Program-made: the position numbers and the translations under genes
NCBI GenBank assembly: GCA_014058105.1
Contig: JACGCM010002082.1
Location: forward strand, 496,001 to 560,000
Reading direction: 5' to 3'
Source: Kingdonia uniflora
Lineage: Eukaryota; Streptophyta; Magnoliopsida; Ranunculales; Circaeasteraceae
Length of the DNA stretch: 64,000 nt
The notes under the pieces: generated by a model
The model's database searches: none
The model's input: the letters and a program-made list of their open reading frames with translations, nothing else
What the model was told of the DNA's origin: nothing
In this document: in pieces, positions 21,400 through 30,860 of the stretch
How positions within the stretch are numbered: position 1 is the first letter of the stretch
How the letters are laid out: every line of letters starts with the position of its first letter

Positions 21400-22575
21400 A
21401 TCCACAAACACAAGTTACATCGCAAATCCCTAAATGGCGTCCTCCTTCGATGCATATCTCAAACTGAAGCCTCTGCAATTCTAGTCAAACTCCATGAAGG
21501 TACCTGCGACGCTCATACTGCTGGTCGATTTATGGCCCTTTGAGCCGTCTTCCAAGGTTTATTCTGGCCCAACATGAAAAACCAAACTGAAGAGTACGCC
21601 AAACACTGTAACAAATGCCAACGTCACGCCCATGACATCCACAACCCTTCACAAGACCTCCATTTCAGTCAAGTCTTCTGACCATTCAAAAGATGGGCCA
21701 TCAATCTCATTGGTCCTTTTCCCAAAGCTTCGGGCAGGCGAGAGAATATCTTTGCTGCAACAGATTATTTTACCAAATGGGTCGAAGCTGTACCTTTATG
21801 CCAAACCCAAGAAGAAGAAGTCATCAGATTCCTATGGGAAAACATCATTACACGTTTTGGATGCCCTCATATGGTTCGATGTGACAACGGTCCGCAGTTT
21901 GTTGGGAGAAAAGTCCAAAATTTCCTTAAAAATCATAATATCATCCTCTCACCCTCGACACCCTACTACCCCCAAGGCAACGCTCAAGCCAAAGCAATCA
22001 ACAAAACCATAGTCGACGGTCTCAAGAAACGTTTCAATGCGAAGAAAGGTCGATGGGTTCAGGAAATACAACATGTCCTCTGGGCCTATCGAACAATACC
22101 AAGAAAATCTACGGGCTGCACCTCTTTCCTTCTAGCCTATGGCATTGAAGCAGTGCTCCCTACTCAATTCGAAGTGCCCACATGAGATCCCAACCTCCCA
22201 GACCAAGATAATGAGTTTGAACTCGGGTGCAATATGCTTTGGATCGACAAAACCAGAGACCGAGCCATCGCCAATCTTGGTCGTTACCATCTATCCCTTC
22301 AGAAGTCATATAACAAATGAGCTCAACCACGAAGCTTCAACATCGGAGACCTTGTACTTTGACGTGTCAGCCAATTTTTGAAGCCTCGAAATGTCGCCAA
22401 GCTAGCCGAGTCCTGGGAAGGACCTTATGTCGTTTACGATAAAACCGACAAGGGTTCATATTACCTAATGACAGAAAACGAAGAGTCTCTACCAAATCCG
22501 TGGAACACAATGCAGCTGGTCTCATATTATAGGCCACGGCCTTCACCTTGTACACCTGATGTAAACACAGCATAA
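21400..22575 (+). pseudogene. Retand-A1 integrase with two active-site losses
   Basis: The zinc finger is visible (VKLHEGTCDAHTAGR and HCNKCQRHAH). The core begins KRWAINLIGPFP, where Asp is expected in place of Asn; the second Asp is present in VRCDNGPQFVG. The Glu position in QGNAQAKAINKTI is Lys; the related copy at 63.9 kb has QVEAINKTI. Two of the three DDE residues are therefore lost. The C-terminal part has LAESWEGPYVVYDKTDKGSY and ends at TAA 22573. The finger is split by TGA at 21541 and other stops. Confidence 0.87.
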
Positions 22576-22623
22576 TCAATAAGTAGTTTTTTTTCTCTAT
22601 CCACACTTCGTCTTCTGCTTTCC

Positions 22624-23014
22624 AGTGAATTTCTTGGTTAAGCCTGAGTATCATGTCAACCCTTCGACCCGACTGATACTTGTGGGCAACCTTGAAAATT
22701 TTCAAACCTCCAATTTTGAGCAAACTCGAGGGGTAAGGATTATCGAAAGGCCAGACCCTTGGGAATGCATTGGGGGCGAACACGTTCTACTTCGATCAGG
22801 CCCCAATCCGTCGAAGTCCAGTAAATTTCTTGGTTAAGCATGAGTATCATGTCAACCCTTCGACCCGACTGATACTTGGGGGCGACCTTAAAAAATTTCA
22901 AGCTTCCAACATTCGAGCAAACTTTAGGGGCATGAATGGTCGAAAGACCGGACCTTCGAGAATGCATTGGGGGCGACCACGTCTTACTTCACTGGGCTTA
23001 GGCCTTCGAAGATT
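22624..23014 (+). repeat. 196-bp tandem repeat after integrase, two units plus part of a third
   Basis: CTTGGTTAAGC recurs at 22633 and 22829 (period 196) and a shortened match at 23023. Each unit holds two GGGGGCGA-like purine words (for example 22765-22780 and 22963-22978) that resemble the real PPT. The same repeat lies inverted at 62857-63245 in the second copy. Confidence 0.82.
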
Positions 23015-23449
23015 AGTAAATCCCTTGGGTCCACCCAAACATCATAACTATCTTAAAGCTCTTCAAGCCTTGATCACTCTACAATCATTCTTTACTTACA
23101 GCATATGCAGATATATATATATTCAAGAATATCAATAGCTTGCTATATGCGAGACGTTCCAATGCAACACATATAAGAGAATTAGGTTCAACATAGTATA
23201 ATTCAAATCAAGTTTAGAGCATACTGCAAGAATCCAGCATAGCAATTTAGTACAATTCAAGTTAATACAAGTAAGTTTTAGTACAGTCTACAACAGCACA
23301 GAATCAGTACAACACAAGTCAGTTTCAACAAAGCAATTAGAAGCAATCACAAGTTTAAAGATTAAGCGCAAAAAAAGATAAACATTGTTCAAATATTACA
23401 ACCCAATAGAAAATTAGCAGAAAACGGTATGGCACTCCAGTACAATACC
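23015..23449. other. Spacer between tandem repeat and antisense gene
   Basis: No coding sequence on either strand. On the minus strand this is the 3' untranslated part of the long antisense gene; the matching part of copy A2 is 62437-62856. A TA-rich run occurs near 23110. Confidence 0.45.
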
Positions 23450-26078
23450 TCATATCGGAGCGGCTGCATCTTTTCCTCCAACAGGATCTTCAGTACCAAC
23501 ACCCCCCGTACCTCTTGTAGAAGATTTCAGCCCTGCACCATTGACAACCACATCAGTTACAGTTCTAGCATTGATACCTTCGATCACGGGAGCCTCCATG
23601 CCACCTCTAACATCTCCATCAGCAACATACACCTCGACTCCCATTGTTTGTAAAGAATCTTCTGTAACAGAGTCCTGGGTAACAGGGAAATGCTACAAAG
23701 TTTCGGGATCATACCCCAAATCCTCTATGAACTCCTTCATCCTAACATTATCCGAAACTTCATAATCAAATTTCCCATGGTAATGCTCCTTCAGTTCTTT
23801 CTTTTCCTTCTCCTTCTCGACAAGCTTCGACCTCAACACCTGCTCATGATTGAAATGCTGACCCTCCAATCTCTTCTCAAACGAATCAGTAATAACTGCC
23901 AGATCTCACTTCAAAGTTTTATTCTCAGACACCACCGACGCTTCAGTCCCTCGAGCAAGCTCTAGACTGTCAGCCGCCTTCTGTAACTTCCTCTTTAACA
24001 TTTTCACTGCCTTGCTAAAAGACTGCACCCAAGCATCCGCTTGCTATAATATTCGAGCCATTAGTACCTCTCGAAGAATCAAGCACTCGAGAAAATGTCT
24101 GAATCTCATAAACAAATAGACACTTACCTGGTACATACTTTTCTTTATCTGCTTCGACGCCTTGTCTGGGTCATCAGCATAGAGTTCCTCCATCGAAGTA
24201 GCCACAACTAGAGCCTGATCCTCTCCCTCAGCCTCTGTCATATCTTCACCCGCATCCTCCGCATCATCTTCCCCCAACGCCCTTTGCCTTTTGCGTTGAG
24301 TAACCTTCGTCTGTTGTACCCTGGGAGACTTGGGAATAAGCTTGCCCATCCCTTTCTCAGCCTGGGTCAATGCCTACTTTGGCTTCTGTCTCAAAGCATC
24401 ACTAGCTACTTTAGGCACTATCGCTGCCTGCTTCGATGCCCATTGCGCCTTCAGAACATACTTTACCTTCTTTACCAAATTATCCTCCTCTATTCATTTG
24501 ACTACCTTTGAAATACCTTCGTCTCCCCTATTCTTTGATGACTTCGATGTAATTGGTACATTTTGAAGCAGGGAATCTGTCATTTTCTGCCTCTTCATCT
24601 TGATACCAAGACTCTTGAAAACAGAATTCACCCACTCCTCCTCTGAGCCAATTAGGGCACCAATATAATCCCTCGGATTCGCCCAAGTCCGGTTTTAAAG
24701 ACCTACAAAATAGACATAAATACGATAATAGTTTATTCGAGTAATGTATAAAGAAAAACCTTCGACAAAAAATTTACTCAGATTATTGACTTTATGATGT
24801 TACCTATAAGGGTCCCCCCCTTTGGTATTCTCATAATTCCCCCGTACTACAACCAAATCCCTATTCCACCCTCAACCCGTCGAGCATAGATCAAACAACC
24901 AGGGCTTATCTGCATGGTACTGGATGTGGTTGGTGCCCACATTCTAATTCGCCTTCCTCGAATAGAATGATACAAGATCATACCACTAAATTAAACCCCT
25001 TCCCTCACTCCTCAATTTTGCATTCATGCCCTCGATTACCTTCATCATCTCAGAAAAGTTCTCATTCATCTAAACTGGGGAAACTTCCCAGAAGTTCAAC
25101 ACCTCCTTCACCAGCCTTCGAAGGGGCAATCGTATCCCCAGTCGGATTTGGCCTCTATACACCATGATACCTTCTCGAGGCTTTGATTTAAAGTTGCACT
25201 CTGATCCCGCAGAATACAATATAATCCCTACCTTCGATAGCCCATGTTTAGCTACAAATTAATCTAGCCTTTGCTTCCCTCTATCCAGAACAGAACCAGT
25301 AACCTCATCCGACTCAGTCGAATCCTCATCACGATCACTTTGCTCCCTCTCATCCCTTTCACCACCTGAAGGCTCAACCCGACCTTTGCCTATCTTTCTC
25401 TATCCTCCCTTGATCTCCTCCTCGCCACTACCCTCAGTCACTACTATCTTATGACGCCTACTACTTAAAACCCCAGCTTCAGGAACCACCATTGCTAGTG
25501 GCACATCTTTTACTATGACTAGTTCTTCTACGTCGCTGCCCTCATATATTAGAGCACGACCAGACACACTATCCTCATTTTTGACCTCCTCGTCTATCGG
25601 CCTCAACCTCGAAGCCCAAGGGGTACGCATCTTTTCCTACAGAAGAAGAGACACGTAATTGGATCGATACATTCGACTAGTACATGTCAATAACCCATTT
25701 TCATCTACCTTATCCAATAGATGCAAACACAGTTGAAAACTCGACCCCAATCTCAGTCCCACCATCAATACCCTCAGAATATCAAATGAGCTAAACCCCA
25801 GACACATGGTTTCTCTCCTGTCCTCTATCAAATTTTCAGAACTACAAACCCAGAAGATTCTACTTATAGATACAGAAGAAAAAGCTAAACAAAAATAGAC
25901 AGAGATCAATCAACATACCTGTATCAACGGAGGTATACTCAAAATAGCAAGTCAGCCAGTTCCTCAGCAACAAGCTAATAACTTCCCTCAAGCTTCACAG
26001 TTACAATGGCGTAGGTTCCCTTCCTCTCACTTTCTAGTTTTTTTATGAACAATATGTTTGTTATTTCCTCTATATATA
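23450..26078 (-). pseudogene. Long antisense gene of Retand-A1 (Transposase_28-like domain plus coiled coil), with introns
   Basis: Minus-strand gene with its own TATA box (26078-26071), a 5' exon ending GATACAG/GTATG, an intron, and a start ATG at 25630 (MRTPWASRLRPIDEEV). Next come an acidic region and a helical domain near 25200-24850 (VLNFWEVSP, NFSEMMKVIEGMN, then NRDLVV) that resembles the plant 'putative gypsy type transposon' family, Pfam Transposase_28. A basic-acidic linker follows (QRKRQRALGEDD), a donor CAG/GTAAGTG, an acceptor TTATAG, and a coiled coil (SLELARGTEASVVSENK). The end is GGKDAAAPI and a stop at 23450. Layout and splice sites match the copy at 45.7-48.3 kb. Several stops. 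Function unknown. Confidence 0.72.
26071..26078 (-). promoter_or_regulatory. TATA box of the long antisense gene (A1)
   Basis: Minus strand GGTATATATAG, preceded by ATTCTGAGGA. The same words stand before the homologous gene at 45671-45686. Confidence 0.6.
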
Positions 26079-26879
26079 CCTCCTCAGAATACCAAAAACT
26101 ACCTCGATTTCCAAACTACTATCATTGCCACTACCCCTGCTTTTCGAATGAGATGTGTTTTGACCACTTTGATCCTCAATACACTCACGTGCGAATCGCA
26201 CGTTCACATTGACTTAACTTTAAACTCAAAACAACTCGACCCTTCTGATTCTCACTCGAAGCTGTCCAATCAAATCATTACATCAAATCAACCTTTTCCT
26301 GTAAAATGAGGAAATATAATGATAACCTGTATGGCGCACTACCCCAGAAGCCAGTACCAATCTGATAGGCTAGCTGTTTGGGCTATTAGTTTGTCCAGTC
26401 AAATCCAGCTGACCTTTGACACACCCACTTCTTATACACAATTAATCGACTATATCGTATCTTGAACATTCGTCCGCAGATAACCTCACATTCGATTTCA
26501 AAATATACTAAGTATTCGGTTTATGACTCATTTGACATTCGACAATATGATTGCCCATAAATTACCTTCAAATTTTATATCTTTCCTACCTACACACAGT
26601 TCTGAATTCTACTTCGACAGTTCATAATTTCCCTTCGACAGTTCCAAATTTTACTTCGACAGTTCATAATGTTACTTAAGCACAGTTCAGATTTTTACTT
26701 TGACAGTTCAAAATTTTACTTACAAAAAGGTCAGTATATTATACTTCGACAGTTACCTTATCCATTTTCAATTTCGTTCCATACAAATCAAAACAATTCA
26801 AATAAGCAGAAGAATCCAAAATCTAATTTCATTCCATGCCACCATATACAAATACTCATCAAAACAGTTCAAGAAGCCC

Positions 26880-27231
26880 TTATTTTTCGTCGGAACACTT
26901 CTTCGCGCACTCGGCCTCAGATGAAGCATCTTCCTGGTCTACCATCTCCTCAGTAAACGACTTTAGCAGGGACAACCAATGGCTAGGAAATGGTCCCATC
27001 ATCTGTAGAACCCCCCCCCCCCCACCAATACGCAAAGGGCATTCCAGCAATGGGTTCCCTGGATTCTGCTTCAAACAAGTCCGGCATCTTCGAGTCCAGG
27101 TCTTGATCACCGACAAACCTCCATTGCAATTCTAGCATCTTTTCCCGTACGTGCCTGACCTTTGCTGCCGCCTGGTCCTGGTGCTCAGTCTTGGGAGCAT
27201 CACCTTTGTTTTGGGAAGAAGAGGCAGACAT
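26880..27231 (-). pseudogene. Antisense short ORF B of Retand-A1
   Basis: Start ATG 27231 (MSASSSQNKG), end TAA 26880-26882. The first 80 codons are open with KMLELQWRFVGDQDLDSKM then PDLFE and AYWWG; a 13-C run (27011-27023 on the plus strand) shifts the frame, after which SLLKSFTEEMVDQED and KCSDEK match the second copy. The product of about 115 residues is soluble and helical with no signal or membrane segment. It is related to ORF A (shared pattern K-x-x-E-L-x-x-x-F-x-GD-x-x-L-x-x-x-MPDL). I know of no named family. Confidence 0.65.
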
Positions 27232-27281
27232 TATACTCAGAGACGAAGAAGCAAACGTATGCAATCCTCCCAGAAACGACC

Positions 27282-27289
27282 TATTTATA
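27282..27289 (-). promoter_or_regulatory. TATA box of antisense ORF B (A1)
   Basis: Minus strand GTATAAATAGG, 58 bp before the ATG at 27231. The second copy has TATAAAAT 60 bp before its ATG. Confidence 0.6.
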
Positions 27290-27809
27290 CTGAAAATCAG
27301 ATACATTTAACCTTTCCTAATCCCAAGTTGCATTCATTACAGTATTCAATTCTTATCCTTGAAAACTCAACAGTCCAGCCTCTAGAACTTCCCAGACATA
27401 ACCGTTTCATCAGAACGCGTATTCAACCCTCTTTCCCGAGGACTTACAGTCGAACCATCACTAGCCTCAAAACATCGACCCCTTTAATCGAATGCTGACC
27501 TTTTTTTCCCTCAACCAACACATTAAAATTCAAAGTCAATTTCCCCTCGAAGGTAACCGTTTCTACATGTTAACGTTCGAAGATATATGTTCGATACCGC
27601 GCCTACAATCTATTCCCATACATTATTTATCAGACACTAGAACATAATTTTTGTAACATTTGTTCTCATTGTATTACTTTAAAATGCAAAAAACAGAGGA
27701 GACCTCCTAGTACAATCATACAAAAATCAATAGAGATCAACAAAGCAACAACAAAAACCTTCTAAAGACTGCTCTACAAAAAACCCATCACCACCACCTT
27801 GCCAGTACT

Positions 27810-28154
27810 TTAAGAAGATGCCACCCTATTTTTAGACAGGCCAGTCCCTCCAACTAAACCCTGTTCTTCCTCCAACTGCTCTTTTGACTGAGCGGGACAT
27901 TTGGCCAAAACTACCAGGTAGAGCTAGCGTTCTTCAGCAGTGGTAAAATGGAACTTCATCTGCCCCCAAAAATAAGCGTAGGACTCCTCGTTGATGGGAT
28001 CCCCAGGCTCCAACTCTACCAGGTCAGGCATGTCCCAGTCAAGCTCATGATCACCAAAGAATTTTAACTTCAATTCAGCAATCTTACACCATATACGATG
28101 GTCTCGGGCGAATCCCATCCTTTTCTGGTAGGGGGTATTGGGTGTGGTGTCCAT
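27810..28154 (-). pseudogene. Antisense short ORF A of Retand-A1
   Basis: Start ATG 28154 (MDTTPNTPYQKRM), one in-frame stop at 27926-27924, end TAA 27812-27810: 115 codons. Key blocks: KIAELKLKFFGDHELDWDM, PDLVELEPGDPI, SYAYFWGQM, then AEER and, after the stop, LYLVVLA and KEQLEEEQG. The corresponding gene in copy A2 reads through the place of the stop (AEERYLYL), and Retand-B has a diverged relative with the same FGD and EER landmarks. It is the antisense gene closest to the 3' LTR. The function is unknown and no known domain is recognised. Confidence 0.7.
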
Positions 28155-28236
28155 AACATTTTTTTAGGAAATTGAGAGAAAGGAGAGGACAGTACAATAG
28201 AAGAAGACTCTATATCATTTCGACCTTCATAACTCA

Positions 28237-28244
28237 TATTTATA
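28237..28244 (-). promoter_or_regulatory. TATA box of antisense ORF A (A1)
   Basis: Minus strand CTTATAAATATG, 90 bp before the ATG at 28154. Copy A2 has TATAAGTA 88 bp before its ATG. The leader between is pyrimidine-rich in both. Confidence 0.6.
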
Positions 28245-28423
28245 AGTCTTACCCAACTCATTTATTACTCCATAACCACCAATATTTCTTAATTACCCTC
28301 TTTTATTACCCCTTTCGGAATTCAGATATGCAATAGTCAACTTTTCAATAGTCAACTTTTCAACTCCTAATAATCAACGATCTTTCTCAGCAAATGCCTC
28401 TACACCTATTTTCGAGACCTTTG

Positions 28424-28438
28424 CTGAGAGGGGGCGAA
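28424..28438 (+). promoter_or_regulatory. Polypurine tract of Retand-A1
   Basis: CTGAGAGGGGGCGAA lies directly before the 3' LTR (TGTAGTAG). The same tract stands inverted after the LTR of copy A2 at 43348-43362. Confidence 0.82.
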
Positions 28439-29185
28439 TGTAGTAGCCTACTCCCAGCCTTCTACCCCAGTCGAACACTCGAAGGCTACCTTGATGCCTA
28501 CTCGAATACATCGAAGCCCACTCAACCCATAAATAAACCTTGCAAGATTATCCAAAGACGATGTCTCGACTCTGAACAAGCTTCAAAGATGAACTCCGCA
28601 TCAACATCAGAAAATACTTTGACCATATCCGCACATGGTTGAAGTTTGACAAGACAGACAGCTAGCTCACTAGACAAGATGGCGGCGTTGTTAGTCCTTA
28701 CAGCTACAGTGACTGACCCAACAATTGCTACAGTGTCAGAGTACAGAGATAGATCCAACAACTGCTATAGTGACAGACCCAGCATTTCTTATGTCAATAC
28801 CAACTCTGGGATACCCGATCGATATCCGGATGGTACACTTATAATGTGACCTATCCTTGGTGACTCAGCCCTTCCTATGTTCTATAAATAGGAGAGATAG
28901 GGAACCAAGGAGGGGTTACAAAATCTCTCCCTCAAGCCCTTACTATTTACCTTCGACCACCCTGTAAAACACATAGTACTCGAACCTTCGACTACTCGAT
29001 AATAATATAAACTCTCTTAAAAATCCTTATCAAAGGTCGTAGAGCGTCACATTCTAGGCCTCCACGCAAGTATATTGTCAATAGATTCCTTATGCTATAG
29101 ATTACATACTTGAACCCGTTTGATTGAAGACAAAATCTTGTGGTGTAAGAGTCGACTTCCCTTCTTACGAAGTTAGGCCCCTACA
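28439..29185 (+). repeat. Retand-A1 3' LTR
   Basis: 747 bp, TGTAGTAGCC to GGCCCCTACA, with TATAAATA at 28883-28890. It aligns with the 5' LTR over its full length with scattered substitutions and small indels. The flank TGAAC (29186-29190) continues the copia LTR. Confidence 0.93.
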
Positions 29186-29310
29186 TGAACTATTTTGGTT
29201 CTATATGTTTTTGAGAGGAAACAATGAGGGTTTATATAGTTGTTTACTCTATAATGTCTCTCAATTTTTTATTCTAACGTTCAAAGCTTTGAACTTGTTC
29301 GTGTGTACGT
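29186..29310 (-). repeat. Copia 5' LTR, piece 2
   Basis: Continues the copia LTR exactly where piece 1 stopped; aligns with 10599-10725 (for example GAGGAAACAATGAGGG and GTTTATATAGTTGTTTACTC). It ends with TACGT, one copy of the target duplication of the next solo LTR. Confidence 0.9.
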
Positions 29311-30086
29311 TGTTAGTAAAATTCAAGATTAAGGAACTAATCTTCACCAAAAGAAAACAATTACCGAACCAAGCAAGGAGACGTGCAAGCGCTTCTTGAA
29401 GATAATCGAAGCCTCTCCAAATGTGCAAGAGAACTCAACAGCACTATCTCCGGGATTCAACCAAGCTAGACCTGTTCTATCACTATGTGCTTGCACTGCA
29501 CAAAGTGATCAAGTTTGTTTCACCTTTCCCCATTGCCCAAAAAACAAAAAAAGAAATTGAGAAAAAAAAAGAAGTTGTTTTGTTTTTCTCTGTGTTTTAC
29601 TCACCCGAGAGAACTCTATAAATAAGAGTCTAAAAAACTTTCCAGGTTTAAAACTGCTTAATTAATACATAAGTATTAATAAGTCACACTTACACCCCAT
29701 TAATGATATAACCAATTACAGGCTCTAACAGACATAGAAGTCCAAGAGGTTGTCTGTTCTAGACCTAAGCCCACTAAGCCCACGCCCCACGACGAACAGA
29801 CCCAAGCCCACGCCCCACGACCGCGGCAAACGTGCAAAGTGCGCCTAATAAAGCACCAAAAAGCGCCTAAATACGCCTCAAACGCCCATTTGCCCACGCC
29901 CACGCGCGCGCACGTGCGCGAGTCGCGCTCGATGCGAAGTATCTCACTAGAGTACACACACTCCTAGAGTAGACTTTAAATCTAACTAAGCAATAGAGAT
30001 ATTAAAACAAATATAAATTACTTTTTATTTCCAATGTGGGATAAAACATTTTAAAATCATATTTTGAAGTTAAAACAATTCCAACA
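29311..30086 (+). mobile_element. Solo LTR with perfect TACGT target-site duplication
   Basis: 776 bp from TGTTAGTAAAATTC to ATTCCAACA, flanked by TACGT at 29306-29310 and 30087-30091; the flanks rejoin the copia LTR. TATAAATA at 29617-29624 on the plus strand sets the orientation. A GC-rich CACGCGCGCGCACGTGCGCG stretch lies at 29899-29918. No similarity by eye to the solo LTR at 3400. Confidence 0.92.
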
Positions 30087-30214
30087 TACGTGGGGAGCTA
30101 TCCCGAAGGATAAAGTTTACTAGTCATTAGAGGGAAGAACGTGTACAAGACCAAGACCAAGACCAAGACCAAGACCAAGAGCAAGACCAAGACCAAGACC
30201 AAGACCAAGCCAAA
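30087..30214 (-). repeat. Copia 5' LTR, piece 3, with expanded GACCAA repeat
   Basis: Aligns with 10720-10799 of the 3' LTR (TACGTGGGGAGCTA, then AGAAGAACGTGTACAAGACC). The hexamer GACCAA is present about ten times here but only about twice in the 3' LTR. The LTR stops after CAAGCCAAA at 30214; the rest is missing. Confidence 0.85.
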
Positions 30215-30845
30215 TGGAGTTCCTTTGTTACTATTTGTTTATACCAAATGTGACATCATCAAAAGAAGAACACTATTGGAGGATATTAATACAATCTCAA
30301 TGACAATGAGTTCTCTATGGTGTACTATAGGTGATTTCAATACTGTGAGACACCACTCGAAAAGGCTTGGGGGGAGAAGATCCTCATATAGATCCTTGGT
30401 CAAATTCAAGGAAATGATTCAGTCAGCCAGTCTAATGGGGGCTTCGTTTACTGGCTCCAGCTACACATGGTGCAATAATCATCATGACAATTCAAGACAA
30501 TGGGCACGGTTGGATAGAACGTTGGTGAAACCCAGCTTCATGGCATCCATTCCCATTTACTAAATCTCACATTTGGAAAGAGTTTGTTATGATCATTCTC
30601 TACTACTTCTTTCGTTCACCAACAATCTGCATCAAGGTTCTCAGCCATTTTGTTTCTTAAAAATGTAGGCATCTCATGCTAGCTTTCCTACCTTGGTACA
30701 AGATAACTGGCCTAGTGGTGTCTTCGGCAACTGTTTACCTTCTTTTGCCTATAAGCTTAAGAGGGTTAAATATGCAATCAGGGAATGGAATACAAACGTA
30801 TTTGGCAATATAACTCAGAATAGCCATAATCTACATGATAGACTA
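30215..30845 (+). pseudogene. LINE (L1-type) ORF2 endonuclease fragment
   Basis: Plus-strand codons give FVYTKCDIIKRRTLLEDI, then WCTIGDFNTVRHHSKRLGGR, GASFTGSSYTWCNN and WARLDRTLV; after a TAA at 30561, HLERVCYDHSLLLLSF and later FAYKLKRVKYAIREWNTNVFG. These are the GDFN, T/SxTW and S/YDH landmarks of the APE-type endonuclease domain of plant L1 elements. That enzyme nicks target DNA to prime reverse transcription. The fragment lacks the N-terminus and is cut at 30845 by the CACTA terminus, so the RT part would be beyond the window if it exists. A second stop occurs at 30666. Confidence 0.82.
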
Positions 30846-30860
30846 CACTACACCAAAAAC
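30846..30860 (+). repeat. CACTA terminal inverted repeat, one end
   Basis: CACTACACCAAAAAC fits the consensus terminus of plant CACTA elements. Subterminal sequence includes ACGATGGCAATAAT and a CACTA-like word inverted as GATGTAGTGG near 30938. Confidence 0.8.

Larger units (their letters stand above)
16166..29185 (+). mobile_element. Retand-A1: 13-kb Ty3/gypsy Tat/Retand-type element with antisense genes
   Basis: A structurally complete element of 13,020 bp: LTR (16166-16905), PBS, gag, protease, RT, RNase H, a second RNase H-like domain, integrase, a 196-bp tandem repeat, an antisense gene cassette, PPT and LTR (28439-29185). The extra RNase H-like domain and the additional ORFs after integrase define the Tat group (Ogre, Retand and relatives). 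Flanks TGAAA and TGAAC form an almost perfect 5-bp target duplication, and both flanks are halves of the copia 5' LTR. Every gene has stops or changed catalytic residues, so this copy cannot move by itself. Confidence 0.92.
10244..30214 (-). mobile_element. Decayed Ty1/copia element, 5' LTR split by two later insertions
   Basis: Minus-strand copia element. The 3' LTR is 10244-11259, the internal region 11260-15796 runs gag, protease, integrase, RT, RNase H (the copia order), and the 5' LTR is in pieces at 15797-16165, 29186-29310 and 30087-30214. The pieces align in order to the uninterrupted 3' LTR, which proves the two insertions: Retand-A1 and a solo LTR. The last approximately 450 bp of the 5' LTR and its flank are missing; the sequence jumps into a LINE fragment at 30215. 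RT wording (HKVCKLNKTLYSLKQAPKQW) points to a Tork-like lineage. Many stops make the copy inactive. Confidence 0.88.

Noticed and set aside
23429..24566. Plus-strand ORFs in the antisense gene region of Retand-A1
   Set aside because: They are complements of the long antisense gene, whose minus-strand frame is matched by A2 (plus strand) with splice sites; the plus-strand frames are not conserved.
30141..30240. Lys/Thr repeat protein at the start of the ORF over the copia LTR end
   Set aside because: It is translation of the GACCAA microsatellite; the real protein homology (LINE endonuclease) begins only after 30215.
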